Shown: positions 51,093 through 58,891 of the stretch, piece by piece
Layout of the letters: each line of letters starts with the position of its first letter
Position numbering within the stretch: position 1 is the stretch's first letter
From: Bacteroidota bacterium
Lineage (GTDB): Bacteria > Bacteroidota > Bacteroidia > J057 > JAJTIE01
Length of the DNA: 64,000 bases
Direction: 5' to 3'
Assembly (NCBI GenBank): GCA_021300195.1
Contig: JAJTIE010000018.1
Location: forward strand, 148,393-212,392
Position numbers and translations under genes: made by a program
The notes under the pieces: model-generated
Seen by the model: only the letters and a program-made list of their open reading frames with translations
Database searches by the model: none
Told to the model about the DNA's origin: nothing

Positions 51093-52436
51093 CTAAACGG
51101 CCGCCCGAAGCCGCATCCAGCGCTTGCTGCGCAGGTACAGCCAGGTAGTCAGCACCATACCACCCATATACGCCAGTTCTGCACTCCAGTAGGCCATTAG
51201 CCCTGGGCTGTACACCCTAAGCAGGTAAATAGTAAGGCAGTAGGCCGTAATGGTACCCAGCTCGGCAGCCAGGGCAAAGCGTGTAGCCCCGGTGCCGATC
51301 ACGGCATTCAGGTAAATACCCCCTATTGAAAACAAGAGTAGCCCTATTCCCACCATGTAACCGGGCCCAATGGCCTGCTGGATGAGGGCCGGGTCGCTGG
51401 TATAGAGCTGGAAGGTAAGCCGGGGGAAGGCAAAGAGAAAGAGGCTTAGCCCTAGGGCCGCCCACAGGCTCTGCAGGGCTATGCGCCACGCCAGCCTGCC
51501 CACGGCAGCCGGGTGGCCTGCCCCTATTACATAGCTTACCAGCGTGCTGGCCGCCGCCTGGAAACCCCAGCTGGGGATCATGAGGGTTAGGTAGGCGGTC
51601 TTTACTAGCTCACTGGCTGCCAGGGCGGTTTCGCCCAGCTTTTCAATCTCGTAGGCCAGGTACAGAAAGCCGCCCATGCTAAGCAGGTACTGTAGCATAG
51701 TGGGGCCACTCAGGGCCATTAGGCGGCGCAGCAGCCCCGAGTCCAACGCCTCGCGCCGAAAGAGGCCATAGCGCTGCACGTAACCCGCCCTGTACACATG
51801 CACCAGCACCAGCAGCCCCCCCAGCGCCTGGGCAATCACCGTACTTAGTGCCGAACCCGCCACCCCCATGGCCGGGAAGCCTGCCAGGCCCAGTACCAGG
51901 AACCAGTTCAACACAAAGTTGGACACAGCGGTAAGTAGTGTACTCCACACGATAATCTGATTGTGGCCCACACCCGTATAGAACCCGCGCATCAGGATAG
52001 TGAAGAACACAATAGGCAGATCCCACACCCGGATATCCAGGTAGGCTACCGTGTTTAGATAGATGGCCCGGCTCTGCAGGTAGTCTTGCAGGAAGATGGG
52101 CATGAGCCAGTAGAGGATGACAAAAGTGAGCAGCGAAAAAAACAGGCTAAGCAGCAGGCCATGGTTTACCACGCTGCCTACGGCCTGCAGGTTGCCCTCG
52201 CCCAGGCGCCGGCCCACCATTACCTGTAGGCCGCTACCCAGGCCCAGGCTGACAATAACCAGCAGAAAATACCACAGGTTGGCCATACCCCCGGCTGCTA
52301 GCTCCACCTGGCCCAGCCTGCCCAGAAAGGCCGTATCCGTCAGCATCAGCAGGCTCTGGCTCAGGCCTGCCACCATTACCGGGTAGCTAAGCTTCCAGAT
52401 ACTGCGGCGGCTGAGGCTGAGCGAGGGCGTGGTCAT
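51093..52436 (-). CDS. MATE-family efflux transporter
   Basis: A 447-residue inner-membrane antiporter with twelve predicted segments in two similar halves. The NorM-like N-terminus (IWKLSYPVMVAGLSQSLLMLTDTAFLGRLG) and the VMVGRRLGEG loop are clear. These proteins expel cationic drugs or metabolites in exchange for Na+ or H+. I set the start at ATG 52436; the frame is open upstream into a region with no family similarity. It is divergent from the ceramidase-like gene. The substrate cannot be read from the sequence. Confidence 0.9.
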   Translation of the reverse strand: MTTPSLSLSRRSIWKLSYPVMVAGLSQSLLMLTDTAFLGRLGQVELAAGGMANLWYFLLVIVSLGLGSGLQVMVGRRLGEGNLQAVGSVVNHGLLLSLFFSLLTFVILYWLMPIFLQDYLQSRAIYLNTVAYLDIRVWDLPIVFFTILMRGFYTGVGHNQIIVWSTLLTAVSNFVLNWFLVLGLAGFPAMGVAGSALSTVIAQALGGLLVLVHVYRAGYVQRYGLFRREALDSGLLRRLMALSGPTMLQYLLSMGGFLYLAYEIEKLGETALAASELVKTAYLTLMIPSWGFQAAASTLVSYVIGAGHPAAVGRLAWRIALQSLWAALGLSLFLFAFPRLTFQLYTSDPALIQQAIGPGYMVGIGLLLFSIGGIYLNAVIGTGATRFALAAELGTITAYCLTIYLLRVYSPGLMAYWSAELAYMGGMVLTTWLYLRSKRWMRLRAAV

Positions 52437-52567
52437 CCGGTTTCTTATTGAGCGGGGGGCTGTAAAGATGCGCCAAATTTTGGCTCGATCCAGGGTTTTG
52501 CTGTGCGTGGCACCCCTGCGGTGCTTACCTTCGCAGCACACGCACCTTTTATCAGGATTCTGGAACC

Positions 52568-53341
52568 ATGCTGCCCGCACTCCTATCCACGCTGCGCTAT
52601 ACCGAGGCTGAGATACGCGCACGCATAAACGACTCCGGCCCTATCTATGCCGAAACCAATCCGGACCGTTTCATTCTTGAGCCCTTCAATATGGCCAGTG
52701 CAGCCGTGTTTTTGCTCGTTGTGCTCTATTGGTACCGTCGGCTTAGACCAGTACGCCAGCAGCAGGCCCTGCTGTGGCGCAGCCTGCCCATCCTGGCCAT
52801 AGGGGGCGTAGGGGGCACCGTGTACCATGGCTTTCGTAGCCACGACCTCTGGCTGCTAATGGACTGGGTGCCCATTGCCATCCTTACCCTGGGTGCGGCG
52901 GTTTACTTCTGGCTGCAGCTTACCCACCGGCCCTGGCTGGTGGGCCTCATCACCCTTGTAGCGTTTGTCACCATTCGGGGGCTTATCTACCTGGTTACCA
53001 GAGATATGACCGGGCTGCCCCAGGCCTACGGCATCACCCTGGGCTATACCTTTATGGGTCTGTACATGCTTGTTCCCATCCTGCTGGTGCTCTACCGCAC
53101 CGGCTGGCGGCATGCGCGCTGGGTGGGCCTGGCCCTGGGTGCTTTTCTGCTTGCCCTGCTTAGCCGGGCACTGGACAACGACCTGGCCCAGCTGCTACCC
53201 ATGGGCACCCACTTCCTGTGGCACGGCTTTGGGGCCCTGGCTTGCACCCTGCTTATGGCTTTTGTCTTCCGCTATCAGCAGACGCTTAATGCCGTAAAGG
53301 GCCGCCGTGTGCACACAGCCCAGTCGGCCTTGCCTGCCTAA
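52568..53341 (+). CDS. Ceramidase-like (CREST superfamily) membrane hydrolase
   Basis: A 257-residue protein with seven predicted membrane segments. It keeps the alkaline-ceramidase pattern: a Glu-Pro-x-Asn N-terminus (ILEPFNMASAAVFL), then VYHGFRSHDLWLLMDWVP with the His and Asp metal ligands, and THFLWHGFGA with the paired late histidines. Alkaline ceramidases hydrolyse ceramide; bacterial members are little studied. Many Bacteroidota make sphingolipids, so a lipid role is plausible. A near-consensus TACCTTCG lies about 35 nt upstream. tsaB follows after 60 nt. Confidence 0.75.
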   Translation: MLPALLSTLRYTEAEIRARINDSGPIYAETNPDRFILEPFNMASAAVFLLVVLYWYRRLRPVRQQQALLWRSLPILAIGGVGGTVYHGFRSHDLWLLMDWVPIAILTLGAAVYFWLQLTHRPWLVGLITLVAFVTIRGLIYLVTRDMTGLPQAYGITLGYTFMGLYMLVPILLVLYRTGWRHARWVGLALGAFLLALLSRALDNDLAQLLPMGTHFLWHGFGALACTLLMAFVFRYQQTLNAVKGRRVHTAQSALPA

Positions 53342-53401
53342 CGTGCCCCCTCTTCCCATGCGCCCTGTTTCGCACCTGCACCGCTTCTCAATCCTACCCG
53401 T

Positions 53402-54118
53402 ATGGCCCTGATCCTGAGCCTGGAGACCGCCACAGAGGTGTGCGCCGTAGCCCTGAGTGATGGCCCACAACTGCTGGGCGAGCTGCGCATACACCAGCCC
53501 CAGCGCCATGCCAGCCTGCTCACCCAGCTGGTGGGCCAGCTGACGGCAGACCTGCAACTGCCCCTGCAGCAGCTACAGGCCGTGGCCTGCTGTGCTGGCC
53601 CCGGCAGCTATACGGGCCTGCGCATAGGCGTGAGCGCCGCCAAGGGCTATTGCCTGGCACTAGGTATCCCCCTGATCGCGGTGGATAGCCTGCTAAGTGT
53701 AGCTGCCCCCCTGCAGCCCCTGGCCCTGCAGCTGGGTGCCTGCCTGCTGCCCATGCTGGATGCCCGCCGTATGGAGGTGTATATGGCCGCCTATGCTGCA
53801 GACCTGAGCGTGCTATACCCCCCGGCGGCCGTGGTGGTAGACGAGGCCGTACCCCACACGCTACCCCCAGGCCCGCGCCTATACTGTGGCGACGGCCTGG
53901 CCAAGTGCCAGCACCTGCTACAGCGACCCGGCGATCTGTACTTTCCGCAGCAGCTCAGCAGTGCAGCCGGCATGGCCCAGCTGGCCTGGCAGCACTGGCA
54001 GGCCCGGCAGTTTGTGCCCCTGCACAGCTATAGCCCCAACTACCTGAAGCCCGTGCGCCTGACCCAACCCGCCGGGGGCCAGCAGCCCACTAGCCCTGCC
54101 GAGGAAAACAAGGATTAA
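53402..54118 (+). CDS. tsaB: tRNA threonylcarbamoyladenosine biosynthesis protein TsaB
   Basis: A 238-residue ASKHA-fold protein that pairs with TsaD to make t6A37 on ANN-decoding tRNAs. The beginning ILSLETATEVCAVAL, the segment GPGSYTGLRIGVSAAKGYCLAL and the LLPMLDARRMEVYMA strand are diagnostic. The length is normal for Bacteroidota. Partners TsaC, TsaD and TsaE are elsewhere. The iron-uptake operon starts about 100 nt downstream behind its own regulated promoter. Confidence 0.92.
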   Translation: MALILSLETATEVCAVALSDGPQLLGELRIHQPQRHASLLTQLVGQLTADLQLPLQQLQAVACCAGPGSYTGLRIGVSAAKGYCLALGIPLIAVDSLLSVAAPLQPLALQLGACLLPMLDARRMEVYMAAYAADLSVLYPPAAVVVDEAVPHTLPPGPRLYCGDGLAKCQHLLQRPGDLYFPQQLSSAAGMAQLAWQHWQARQFVPLHSYSPNYLKPVRLTQPAGGQQPTSPAEENKD

Positions 54119-54161
54119 TCTCCTGTTTTTTGTAAAAACTATTCCGCAACTTTGCCGCTTG

Positions 54162-54178
54162 TTTAGGATCAGTCTAAA
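54162..54178. promoter_or_regulatory. DtxR-type iron box upstream of FTR1
   Basis: TTTAGGATCAGTCTAAA is an imperfect 8-1-8 palindrome. It lies 7 nt after a -7-like element CAACTTTG (54147-54154), so it covers the likely transcription start. A matching box is at 55202-55218. Confidence 0.65.
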
Positions 54179-54222
54179 TAAGAACAATGGCAGACTGATT
54201 CGTCACGCTAAAAAATCATTCG

Positions 54223-55092
54223 ATGAAGGAGTTTCTGATTGTATTCCGCGAGGCCTTTGAGGTGGTGCTCATCCTGGGCATTGTGTACACCGTGCTGTAC
54301 CGAGAGCAGGCCCTACACAGATACCGCTACGTGCTGCTGGGCGCGCTGGCCGCTGCAGTGGCCAGCCTGCTGGGGGGCTATGCCCTGGCACAGGCCCAGG
54401 ATAGCCTCGAGGAAACGGGCTTTGCCCCCCTGCTGGAGGCAGTCATCCTTTTCGCATCAGCGGGCATCCTGCTCTATGTGGTGGTGTGGCTGGGCCGCCT
54501 GGCCAACCCCGCCCAGCAGATACGCCAGCAGCTGGCGGCTAGCCTGGGTTGGCGGGTACTGTTTGGTATCGCCTTTGTAGCGGTGCTACGCGAGGGCCTG
54601 GAGGCCGTGCTCTTCCTGTCGGCAGGCTCCGAGGGGCAGGGCCTTTCCTGGTTGGGCATCCTGCTGGGTTTTGGGCTAGCTTTTGGCCTGGGCTGGCTGC
54701 TGTTTGGCGTAGCCAAGCGGCTGCCCCTGCAGCGCATTTTTACCATCTCCAACTTCAGCCTTATTATACTGGCAGCCGGCATGATGGCCTATGGCACGCA
54801 CGAGCTGGAGGAATTTATGGAGGAAGGCATGGGCATAGAGGAACCCGCGCGTGCTTTTGTGCTAGCCAGCAAGCAGCCCGAGACACCCGAGCTGGCTGCC
54901 AGCTCCTGGTACACCTGCAAGGGGGGAACCTGTGTGCATGCCCTGCACGATAAGGGCAGCATCGGCTCGTTTCTCAAAACTTTTCTGGGCTATAACTCCG
55001 ACCCCAGCTGGATCGAGCTGGGCGTGTGGCTGGCTACGCTCGCCCTGGGCTTCTGGCTGTGGCGGCGCCCCGCAGCACGTGCCGGTGCCTAG
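54223..55092 (+). CDS. FTR1/EfeU-family iron permease
   Basis: A 289-residue inner-membrane protein with seven predicted segments. Both iron-binding motifs of the family are present, REAFE (9-13) in the first and REGLE in the fourth segment, as in EfeU and yeast Ftr1p. A short periplasmic or cytoplasmic insert with YTCKGGTCVHAL (two Cys) lies near the C-terminus. It imports ferric or ferrous iron. It heads the locus with DUF4856, imelysin, HTTM and a FecA-like receptor and has a metal-regulator box upstream. An EfeB peroxidase is absent. Confidence 0.92.
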   Translation: MKEFLIVFREAFEVVLILGIVYTVLYREQALHRYRYVLLGALAAAVASLLGGYALAQAQDSLEETGFAPLLEAVILFASAGILLYVVVWLGRLANPAQQIRQQLAASLGWRVLFGIAFVAVLREGLEAVLFLSAGSEGQGLSWLGILLGFGLAFGLGWLLFGVAKRLPLQRIFTISNFSLIILAAGMMAYGTHELEEFMEEGMGIEEPARAFVLASKQPETPELAASSWYTCKGGTCVHALHDKGSIGSFLKTFLGYNSDPSWIELGVWLATLALGFWLWRRPAARAGA

Positions 55093-55201
55093 CGGCACCG
55101 CCTGCTGCCAGGGCCGCCCGGGTGCTGCACGAAAGAATTCACTCAAAAATCTGAGCAATGTCATTTTGTGCCTGTCAGATTTCTTTCAATTTTGCATACT
55201 G

Positions 55202-55218
55202 TTTAGATTTAATCTAAA
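55202..55218. promoter_or_regulatory. DtxR-type iron box upstream of DUF4856 gene
   Basis: TTTAGATT-T-AATCTAAA is a perfect 8-1-8 palindrome. It lies 7 nt after a -7-like CAATTTTG (55187-55194) with TTG at 55166-55168, repeating the layout seen before FTR1. Confidence 0.75.
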
Positions 55219-55257
55219 TAAAATTACCTGTTTGTTTTCCACCAATCTCATAAATCG

Positions 55258-56331
55258 ATGAAGTACAAAACGCTCTTCCTGGCCTTGTCGGCCCTGCTGG
55301 CTCTATCGGCCTGCAACAGGGACGATGACGACGACAAGCCGGCAGCCCCTGCCCCGGTGTCCACCTACACCTTTTCCGACTTTGAGACGAATACCCAGAC
55401 CGAACGCCAGCAGGCGGCCAACCTCAAGCAGCTGGTTACCGAGATGCAGAAGGGCCGGACGAGCGGCACCGAGGTGGACTCGGCCCTGCTGGTACAGCTC
55501 TACTCCGGCTCCGGAGCCAGCAGCCTGGAGAGCCTGAGCGAGCCGGCCTTTGCCGACAGTGTGAGCAGCTGGATAGCCCGTATGGCCCTTTCGGCAGGCA
55601 ATACCTACAACCCCGCCACTGCCCCCAGCGGGACTGGCGGCGCACTAGGCGGCTATCTGTTTGATAGATACGGGGTAGAGCCGGAGCAGCTGATAGAGAA
55701 AGGTGCTTTTGGCGCTGCCCTCTACTACCGGGTGCTTACCCAGCTGTTTGTAGGTGAGGTAAGCGCAGCGGACATAGACAAGGCCTTTGTATACTATGGG
55801 GCCGATCCCAGCTTCCCCAACAACGGAAGCGATAACTTTACCGCCCGCTATGCAGCCCGCAGGGACAATGTCGGCTTTTATACCCGCCTGAAGGCCAGCT
55901 TCCTGAACGCCCGGGCTGCAGCCGCGAGCGGAAATGCCACTGCCCTGCAAGCGGCCATCACCGCCATCAAGACCGACTGGGAAGCTACCCTGGCCGCTAC
56001 GGTCATCAACTATTTGTATGGTACTGCCAGCGGCCTGGCCGCCGCCACTACAGACCCGCAGCGGGCCGCCGCCTGGCACAGCTGGTCCGAGGGGGTGGGC
56101 TTCCTGTATGGCCTGCGGGCCCTGCCGGCTGCACAGCGCAGGCTGACCAATGCCCAGCTGGACGACATTATGACCAAAATGAACGCCAGCTACCCCTACA
56201 CCCCTACCAGCCTGAATAGCCCCAGCGAGCTGGCTGACCTGGAGGCTGCTATCCAGATTATTGCCACTGCCTACGGCTTTGCCGATCCCACTCTCTTCAA
56301 AATCAACGACGTAACTGCCAATGGCCGCTAG
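55258..56331 (+). CDS. DUF4856 lipoprotein
   Basis: A 357-residue lipoprotein: lipobox LSAC (C19), an acidic DDDDD patch, then a helical domain of the DUF4856 family (YTFSDFETNTQTERQQAANL, GYLFDRYGVEPEQLIEKGAFGA, DIDKAFVYYGADPSFPNN). The family is found in Bacteroidota next to imelysin genes and is presumed to bind iron or a siderophore in the periplasm or at the outer membrane; no biochemistry is known to me. The last codons overlap the start of the imelysin gene by 11 nt. A perfect metal-regulator box lies 40 nt upstream of the ATG. Confidence 0.85.
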   Translation: MKYKTLFLALSALLALSACNRDDDDDKPAAPAPVSTYTFSDFETNTQTERQQAANLKQLVTEMQKGRTSGTEVDSALLVQLYSGSGASSLESLSEPAFADSVSSWIARMALSAGNTYNPATAPSGTGGALGGYLFDRYGVEPEQLIEKGAFGAALYYRVLTQLFVGEVSAADIDKAFVYYGADPSFPNNGSDNFTARYAARRDNVGFYTRLKASFLNARAAAASGNATALQAAITAIKTDWEATLAATVINYLYGTASGLAAATTDPQRAAAWHSWSEGVGFLYGLRALPAAQRRLTNAQLDDIMTKMNASYPYTPTSLNSPSELADLEAAIQIIATAYGFADPTLFKINDVTANGR

Positions 56332-57439
56332 GATGCCCTTTTACCGCCGCCGCATGGCTCGCTGTGCGGCTACCCTATGCCTTACAGCGGGCCTGCTGCT
56401 GGCAGGCTGTAGTTCCGACAGCGATAAGAAGCCAGCTGATAGCCCCTTTGACCGGGGGGCCCTGCTGACCCACGTGGCCGACCAGTTTATCCTGCCGGGC
56501 TACCAGGCGCTGGAGAGCCAGGCCACTGCACTACAGGATAGCATAACGGCCTTTCTGGCAGCCCCTACCCAGGCCCGGCTGACCCGCATCCGCCTGCAGT
56601 GGGAGGTAACCGCCCTGGCCTGGCAGCCCCTGGGTGCCTTCGACTTTGGCCCCGCCAATACCACCACCGGTACCCTGAGCGAGCGCATAGCCACTTTTCC
56701 CGTAGACACCCTGCAGGTAGAGGCCTACATCAGTGCGCAAGATTTTAGCCTGAACAACTTTGACCGCGACACCCGTGGCCTGTATGCCATTGAGTACCTG
56801 CTCTATCGCTACGATGCGGCAGCCTATAGCCCTGGCAGTGCGCGTGGCCAGTACCTGAGTGCCGTGGCGGGCCAGCTGAAGAGCCTGGCTACCGAGGTGC
56901 GGCAGCAGTGGAGCACAAGCTACCGCAATACCTTTGTGACCAATACCGGCACCGATGCCGGTAGTTCTATCTCCCTGTTGTTCAATCAGATGGTCTTCCA
57001 CTTTGAGCAGCTCAAGAACTTCAAACTGGGCCTACCCCTGGGCCTACGCGCGAGCCAGACCAGCGAAGAGCCTACCCGTGTGGAGGCCTTTTTCAGCGGC
57101 AAGGGGCTAGAGCTGGCCAAAGCCCACTTTGCGGCGATAGACCGGCTGTGGCGCGGCCGCAGTGCCACCGGTGCAGAAGGGCCCGGCTTTGAGGAATATG
57201 TGCTGGCCACAGACGGCGGCGGCCAGCTGGCCGCCGCCACCCTGGCGCAGCTGGCTGCTGTGCAGCAGGAGCTGGACCCCATACCGGCCGACCTCCCACT
57301 TGCACAGCAAATCATTGACCAAAATCCCCAGCTAGACCAGGCCTATGAAGAGCTGCAAAGGCTGACGCGCTACCTGAAGAGTGATCTGTCTTCGCTATTG
57401 GGCATCAGTATCACCTTTGCCAGCGGCGACGGCGACTAG
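56321..57439 (+). CDS. Imelysin (M75/EfeO-like) lipoprotein
   Basis: A 372-residue lipoprotein with lipobox LLAGC (C30) and an imelysin domain (about 45-360) made of helical bundles: LQWEVTALAWQPLGAFDFGPAN, ERIATFPVDT and a C-terminal bundle. The hallmark GxHxxE motif reads G-L-Y-A-I-E (153-158), with Tyr in place of the metal-ligand His. Imelysins such as IrpA and EfeO bind iron outside the inner membrane and work with FTR1-type permeases. The start may be the ATG at 56321 or 56333, both just before or after the upstream stop. Confidence 0.87.
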   Translation: MAARMPFYRRRMARCAATLCLTAGLLLAGCSSDSDKKPADSPFDRGALLTHVADQFILPGYQALESQATALQDSITAFLAAPTQARLTRIRLQWEVTALAWQPLGAFDFGPANTTTGTLSERIATFPVDTLQVEAYISAQDFSLNNFDRDTRGLYAIEYLLYRYDAAAYSPGSARGQYLSAVAGQLKSLATEVRQQWSTSYRNTFVTNTGTDAGSSISLLFNQMVFHFEQLKNFKLGLPLGLRASQTSEEPTRVEAFFSGKGLELAKAHFAAIDRLWRGRSATGAEGPGFEEYVLATDGGGQLAAATLAQLAAVQQELDPIPADLPLAQQIIDQNPQLDQAYEELQRLTRYLKSDLSSLLGISITFASGDGD

Positions 57440-57466
57440 CTTCTTTGGCCCTTCCTTTTACCCCGC

Positions 57467-58891
57467 ATGGCTTCATTCCTTATGCCCACCCTGTCTACGG
57501 CACGCCCCCAGGCGGGGTCAGAGGCCGCGCGCAGGCTTAGCCCTGCCTATGTGTCGGCCTGGCTCTTTGGGCCTGTTTCGGCCGCGCCGCTGGTCAGCTT
57601 TCGGGTGCTTTTTGGCCTGCTTACCCTCTTCAGCAGCCTGCGCTTCCTGGCCCTGGGCTGGGTGGAAGCCCAGTATGGCAGCTCGGCGCTCAAGTTTAGC
57701 TACAGCGGCTTCGAGTGGGTGGAGTACACCGGCCAGACGGGCCTGTACCTGCTGTATGGCTTGATGATCCTGGCTTCGCTCGGCATCATCCTGGGGGCCT
57801 TATACCGGCTGAGCGCGGTCGTCTTCTTCCTGGCCTTCAGCTATGTGGAGCTGATAGACAAGACCTATTACCTGAATCACTATTACTTCGTCAGCCTGGT
57901 AGCCTTCTGGATGATCTGGGTGCCCGCCCATCGCAGCCATTCGCTGGATGCCGGGTGGTGGCCGCGCCTGCGTGGGGCTACAGTGCCTCGCTGGAGTGTT
58001 CTGCTCTTCCAGTTTCAGCTGGCGGTGGTGTATACCTATGCCGGCCTGGCCAAGATAACCCCCCACTGGCTGCTGGAGGCCATGCCCCTGCGGCTGTGGC
58101 TGCCCGCGCAAGATCATACGCCCCTCATCGGCCCCCTGCTGCACCAGGATTGGGTAGCCTATGTGTTTAGCTGGGCAGGCATGCTGTTCGACTGTACCAT
58201 CATCCTGTGGCTGTGCCTGCGGCGTACCCGCCCCTGGGCCTACCTGGCCGTACTGGGTTTTCATGCCCTCACCGGCTACTGGTTCCAGATCGGGGTTTTC
58301 CCGCTGGTCATGTCGGCCCTGGTGCTGGTGTTCTTCTCTCCGGCCTGGCACGCACGCGTGCAGGCAGGCCTGGCCCGGCTGCTGGGTAGTGCCCCGCACC
58401 CTGGGGCTGCGCCCGCGCCCCCTGCCCCGTCTCTGGGCTGGCTGCGCCCTGCCACCCTGCTGGTACTGGGCCTATATGTGGGCTTCCAGCTGCTGTACCC
58501 CTGGCGCTACCTGCTGTATGGTGGCAATCGCTTCTGGCACGAACGGGGCTACCGCTTTGGCTGGCGGGTGATGCTGATGGAAAAGGCCGGTACTGCCACC
58601 TTCTATGTACAGGATGGACCCCAGGGCAGGCGTGGGGCCGTTCGAAACGAAGATTTCCTGAATGACCACCAGGTCAAGCAGATGAGCTTTCAGCCCGATA
58701 TGATCCTGCAATACGCCCACTGGCTGGCCGCCCACTACCAGCAGCAGGGCATGCAGCGCCCGCAGGTACGGGCCGAGGTGTACGTTACCCTGAACGGCCA
58801 ACCCAGCCAACTGCTGGTAGACCCGGCGGTAGACCTGGCCCAGGTAAGTGATGAACAAACACACTGGATTTTGCCCCATGCGGAACGGTAA
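57467..58891 (+). CDS. HTTM-domain membrane protein
   Basis: A 474-residue protein with about eight membrane segments and the HTTM signature: PLVSFRVLFGLLTLFSSLRF, then LIDKTYYLNHYYFVSLVAFWMIWVPAHRSHSLD, then AVVYTYAGLAKITPHWLLEAMPL. HTTM proteins are related to vitamin K-dependent gamma-carboxylase; their bacterial role is unproven. In Bacteroidota they recur beside imelysin and TonB-receptor genes, hinting at a part in iron handling, perhaps modifying or anchoring a partner. It overlaps the TonB receptor gene by 14-44 nt, so they are coupled. Confidence 0.85.
   Translation: MASFLMPTLSTARPQAGSEAARRLSPAYVSAWLFGPVSAAPLVSFRVLFGLLTLFSSLRFLALGWVEAQYGSSALKFSYSGFEWVEYTGQTGLYLLYGLMILASLGIILGALYRLSAVVFFLAFSYVELIDKTYYLNHYYFVSLVAFWMIWVPAHRSHSLDAGWWPRLRGATVPRWSVLLFQFQLAVVYTYAGLAKITPHWLLEAMPLRLWLPAQDHTPLIGPLLHQDWVAYVFSWAGMLFDCTIILWLCLRRTRPWAYLAVLGFHALTGYWFQIGVFPLVMSALVLVFFSPAWHARVQAGLARLLGSAPHPGAAPAPPAPSLGWLRPATLLVLGLYVGFQLLYPWRYLLYGGNRFWHERGYRFGWRVMLMEKAGTATFYVQDGPQGRRGAVRNEDFLNDHQVKQMSFQPDMILQYAHWLAAHYQQQGMQRPQVRAEVYVTLNGQPSQLLVDPAVDLAQVSDEQTHWILPHAER

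Noticed and set aside
55085-55105. Hairpin GGTGCC/GGCACC over the FTR1 stop as terminator
   Set aside because: There is no T-run after it and the stem is only 6 bp.
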